Of a stretch of 64,000 nucleotides of DNA, positions 62,852 through 64,000 are shown in pieces. Made by a program: the position numbers and the translations under genes. Within the stretch, counting starts at the first letter, position 1, and each line of letters opens with the position of its first letter. Origin of the DNA: Micromonospora radicis. Its GTDB lineage: Bacteria > Actinomycetota > Actinomycetes > Mycobacteriales > Micromonosporaceae. A model generated the notes under the pieces. The model was not told the origin of the DNA. It was given only the letters and a program-made list of their open reading frames with translations, and did not search any database. The DNA is taken from assembly GCF_003583405.1 (NCBI RefSeq), contig NZ_QXEC01000024.1:1-64000 (forward strand), in the 5' to 3' direction.

Positions 62852-63460
62852 TCACCGGTTGGGCGGTCGAAGGCCGAGGCGGCGCAGCTCCAGCGCCGCC
62901 AGACTCTCCATGGTGGAATCGTCGCCGCGCCGCCAGGCCTCGGCGACGTCGGGGTGGATGCCGGCCAGCTTGCCGAGCGGCTGGGTGGCCAGCGCCCGCA
63001 GGGCGAGCAGATCCCGTCCGGCCGGGGCGGTGGCCAGCTTCGCCGCCGCGTCGGCCCGGCGCATCCACCGTACGCGCAGCGGCAGCCAACCGAAGACCAC
63101 CAGCGCGAGCGGGACGAACAGCGCGGTCCCGGTGAGCGCCAAGGCGAGTTGGTCCACCACCTCCTGCTGGTCCCGTCCCGCCTCGGCCAGAGATCGGGCG
63201 GCGCCGGCGGCCCGCTCGAACGGCCCGGTCAGTTCATCGCCGACCAGTGGCACCCGGCCGACCTTGCCGCCGGCGTCGGCCAGGTTGTCGGCCAGCCCGC
63301 CGCCGGCCCCCTCCAGCTTCTGCCCGGGTACGGCAAGCTTCTGCACCAGGTCGTGCAGCCACATGGCGGCGCGGATCGTCACGTACACCCAGGCGACAAC
63401 GAGCAGGTCGGTGAGGAACTGGCGGAGCGCGGTCGGGAAACGATCAGCGTAGATCTTCAC
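62852..63460 (-). CDS. Two-pass membrane protein of unknown function
   Basis: The 202-residue product has a hydrophobic segment near residue 20 (LTDLLVVAWVYVTIRAAMWL) and another near 110 (GTALFVPLALVVFGWLPLRV). Between them is a soluble loop rich in Gly, Ala and charged residues. The C-terminus is cytoplasmic-like with LRALATQPLGKLAGIHPDVAEAWRRGD. No domain was recognised. GTG at 63460 is the likely start. It faces the DUF6328 gene and follows the Fur/Zur gene on the same strand. Confidence 0.75.
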   Translation of the reverse strand: MKIYADRFPTALRQFLTDLLVVAWVYVTIRAAMWLHDLVQKLAVPGQKLEGAGGGLADNLADAGGKVGRVPLVGDELTGPFERAAGAARSLAEAGRDQQEVVDQLALALTGTALFVPLALVVFGWLPLRVRWMRRADAAAKLATAPAGRDLLALRALATQPLGKLAGIHPDVAEAWRRGDDSTMESLAALELRRLGLRPPNR

Positions 63461-63539
63461 GCCGCCCAGCGTCCCACGCTCTCCCGCCCTCAGACACCCC
63501 CTGCCCCCGCCCCGCCTCGCCCGCCTCCTGCCCACCCGG

Positions 63540-63608
63540 CGATCTTGCGCTTCGGGTCGCCAGGTTGCCCCTTTCGTGGCCTTTGCCGCGACCGAAAGTG
63601 CAAGATCG
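63540..63608. repeat. Near-perfect 20-bp inverted repeat after the Fur/Zur gene
   Basis: CGATCTTGCGCTTCGGGTCG (63540-63559) pairs with 63589-63608 with about three mismatches across a 29-base loop. It lies between two minus-strand genes and may end the Fur/Zur transcript. Confidence 0.75.
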
Positions 63609-63627
63609 TGGGGCGTGGGGCGTGGGG

Positions 63628-64000
63628 TTAGGGGGTGCAGGTGGGGCAGGTGCCGAAGATCTCGAGGGTGTGGCTGACGTCGGTGAAGCCGTGTTGGGCG
63701 GCCACCCGGTCGGCCCAGCTCTCCACCGTCGGGCCGGCCACCTCCACGGTCCGGCCGCAGGCACGGCAGACCAGGTGGTGGTGATGGCCCTCGCTGCACC
63801 GGCGGTAGAGGTGCTCCCCGCCCGGCGGGCGCATCACGTCGATCTCGCCCGCGTCGGCCAGCCCCTGCAGGGTGCGGTAGACGGTGGTCAGGCCGACCCG
63901 CTCGCCCCGGTCACGCAGCATCGCGTGCAGATCCTGTGCACTGTGGAAGCCTTCCACCTCGGCCAGTAGCGCGCTCACCGCCGAACGCTGGCGGGTGTTG
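63628..64000 (-). CDS. Fur family metal regulator, Zur-like (5' part beyond window)
   Basis: The visible 124 residues run from NTRQRSAVSALLAEVEGFHS to the C-terminus. A winged-helix DNA-binding domain (SAQDLHAMLRDRGERVGLTTVYRTLQGL) precedes the metal-binding dimer domain with HHHHLVCRACGRTVEV and the C-terminal CPTC. The paired CxxC sites and TRQRSAV opening fit Zur better than Fur, but the regulator type is inference. The frame stays open to the window edge, so GTG 63978 is not the start. Confidence 0.92.
   Translation of the reverse strand, partial: NTRQRSAVSALLAEVEGFHSAQDLHAMLRDRGERVGLTTVYRTLQGLADAGEIDVMRPPGGEHLYRRCSEGHHHHLVCRACGRTVEVAGPTVESWADRVAAQHGFTDVSHTLEIFGTCPTCTP

Overview
This is a high-GC, gene-dense stretch of actinobacterial chromosome with GTG and ATG starts, many 4-base stop/start overlaps and TANNNT-type -10 boxes. 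Gene content and protein sequences point to Micromonosporaceae (Micromonospora, Salinispora or a close relative). Features supporting this are an ileS with an actinobacterial-type translational T-box, a DUF397 gene, the rne-rplU-rpmA-obgE block, and the comEA-comEC-holA, hrcA-dnaJ-rsmE-HIT and phoH-ybeY-CNNM-era-recO-uppS orders. No prophage, insertion sequence, CRISPR array, tRNA or rRNA was seen. It reads as conserved core chromosome with small accessory inserts.

Layout. 1-4.3 kb: T-box, ileS and a PlsC-type acyltransferase. 4.3-7.3 kb: a proline-rich membrane protein of unknown role and an FAD-linked oxidase. 7.4-15.8 kb: a radical-SAM gene and its DUF2344 partner, RNase E/G, L21, L27 and ObgE. 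15.9-20 kb: small actinobacterial proteins and aminopeptidase N. 20-22.7 kb: nadD, rsfS, a phosphatase and DegV. 22.8-23.6 kb: a frameshifted SDR gene. 23.7-28.9 kb: comEA, comEC, holA and a membrane protein. 29-33.4 kb: rpsT, a repeat-rich gap, an APH-fold protein, DUF4240 and lepA. 33.4-38.7 kb: twin GlsB-type stress membrane proteins, a PhyH dioxygenase, a lysozyme-like protein, an enoyl-CoA hydratase and hemW. 38.8-44.8 kb: DUF4870, CIRCE-controlled hrcA-dnaJ-rsmE, a HIT protein and a serine hydrolase. 45-53.5 kb: phoH, ybeY, a CNNM/CBS protein, a zinc-less cytidine-deaminase-like protein, era, an acyltransferase, a DUF4097 lipoprotein, recO, uppS and a 61-aa protein. 53.5-58.4 kb: gnd and a TPP-riboswitch-controlled ykoEDC-type ECF transporter. 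58.6-64 kb: a permease/TIGR03943 pair, a hydrolase, an SIS protein, membrane proteins and the 3' part of a Fur/Zur regulator.

The genes form several functional themes. Translation and ribosome biogenesis are represented by ileS, L21, L27, ObgE, RsfS, S20, LepA, RsmE, YbeY and Era. RNA turnover is represented by RNase E/G, YbeY and PhoH, and envelope synthesis by PlsC and UppS. Cofactor supply is represented by NadD, HemW and thiamin-precursor uptake, DNA uptake and replication by ComEA, ComEC and HolA, and protein-stress control by HrcA and DnaJ.

The most noteworthy signals are regulatory or structural rather than a clearly new system. They are: a T-box with a readable Shine-Dalgarno sequestration switch; an apparent ATC start codon; paired stress-type promoters on duplicated glsB genes; a recurrent leaderless promoter layout; a conserved-position cytidine-deaminase homologue lacking zinc ligands; a one-base frameshift in an SDR gene; and several long near-perfect intergenic palindromes and G-rich repeats. 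I did not find convincing evidence of a wholly new multi-gene system.
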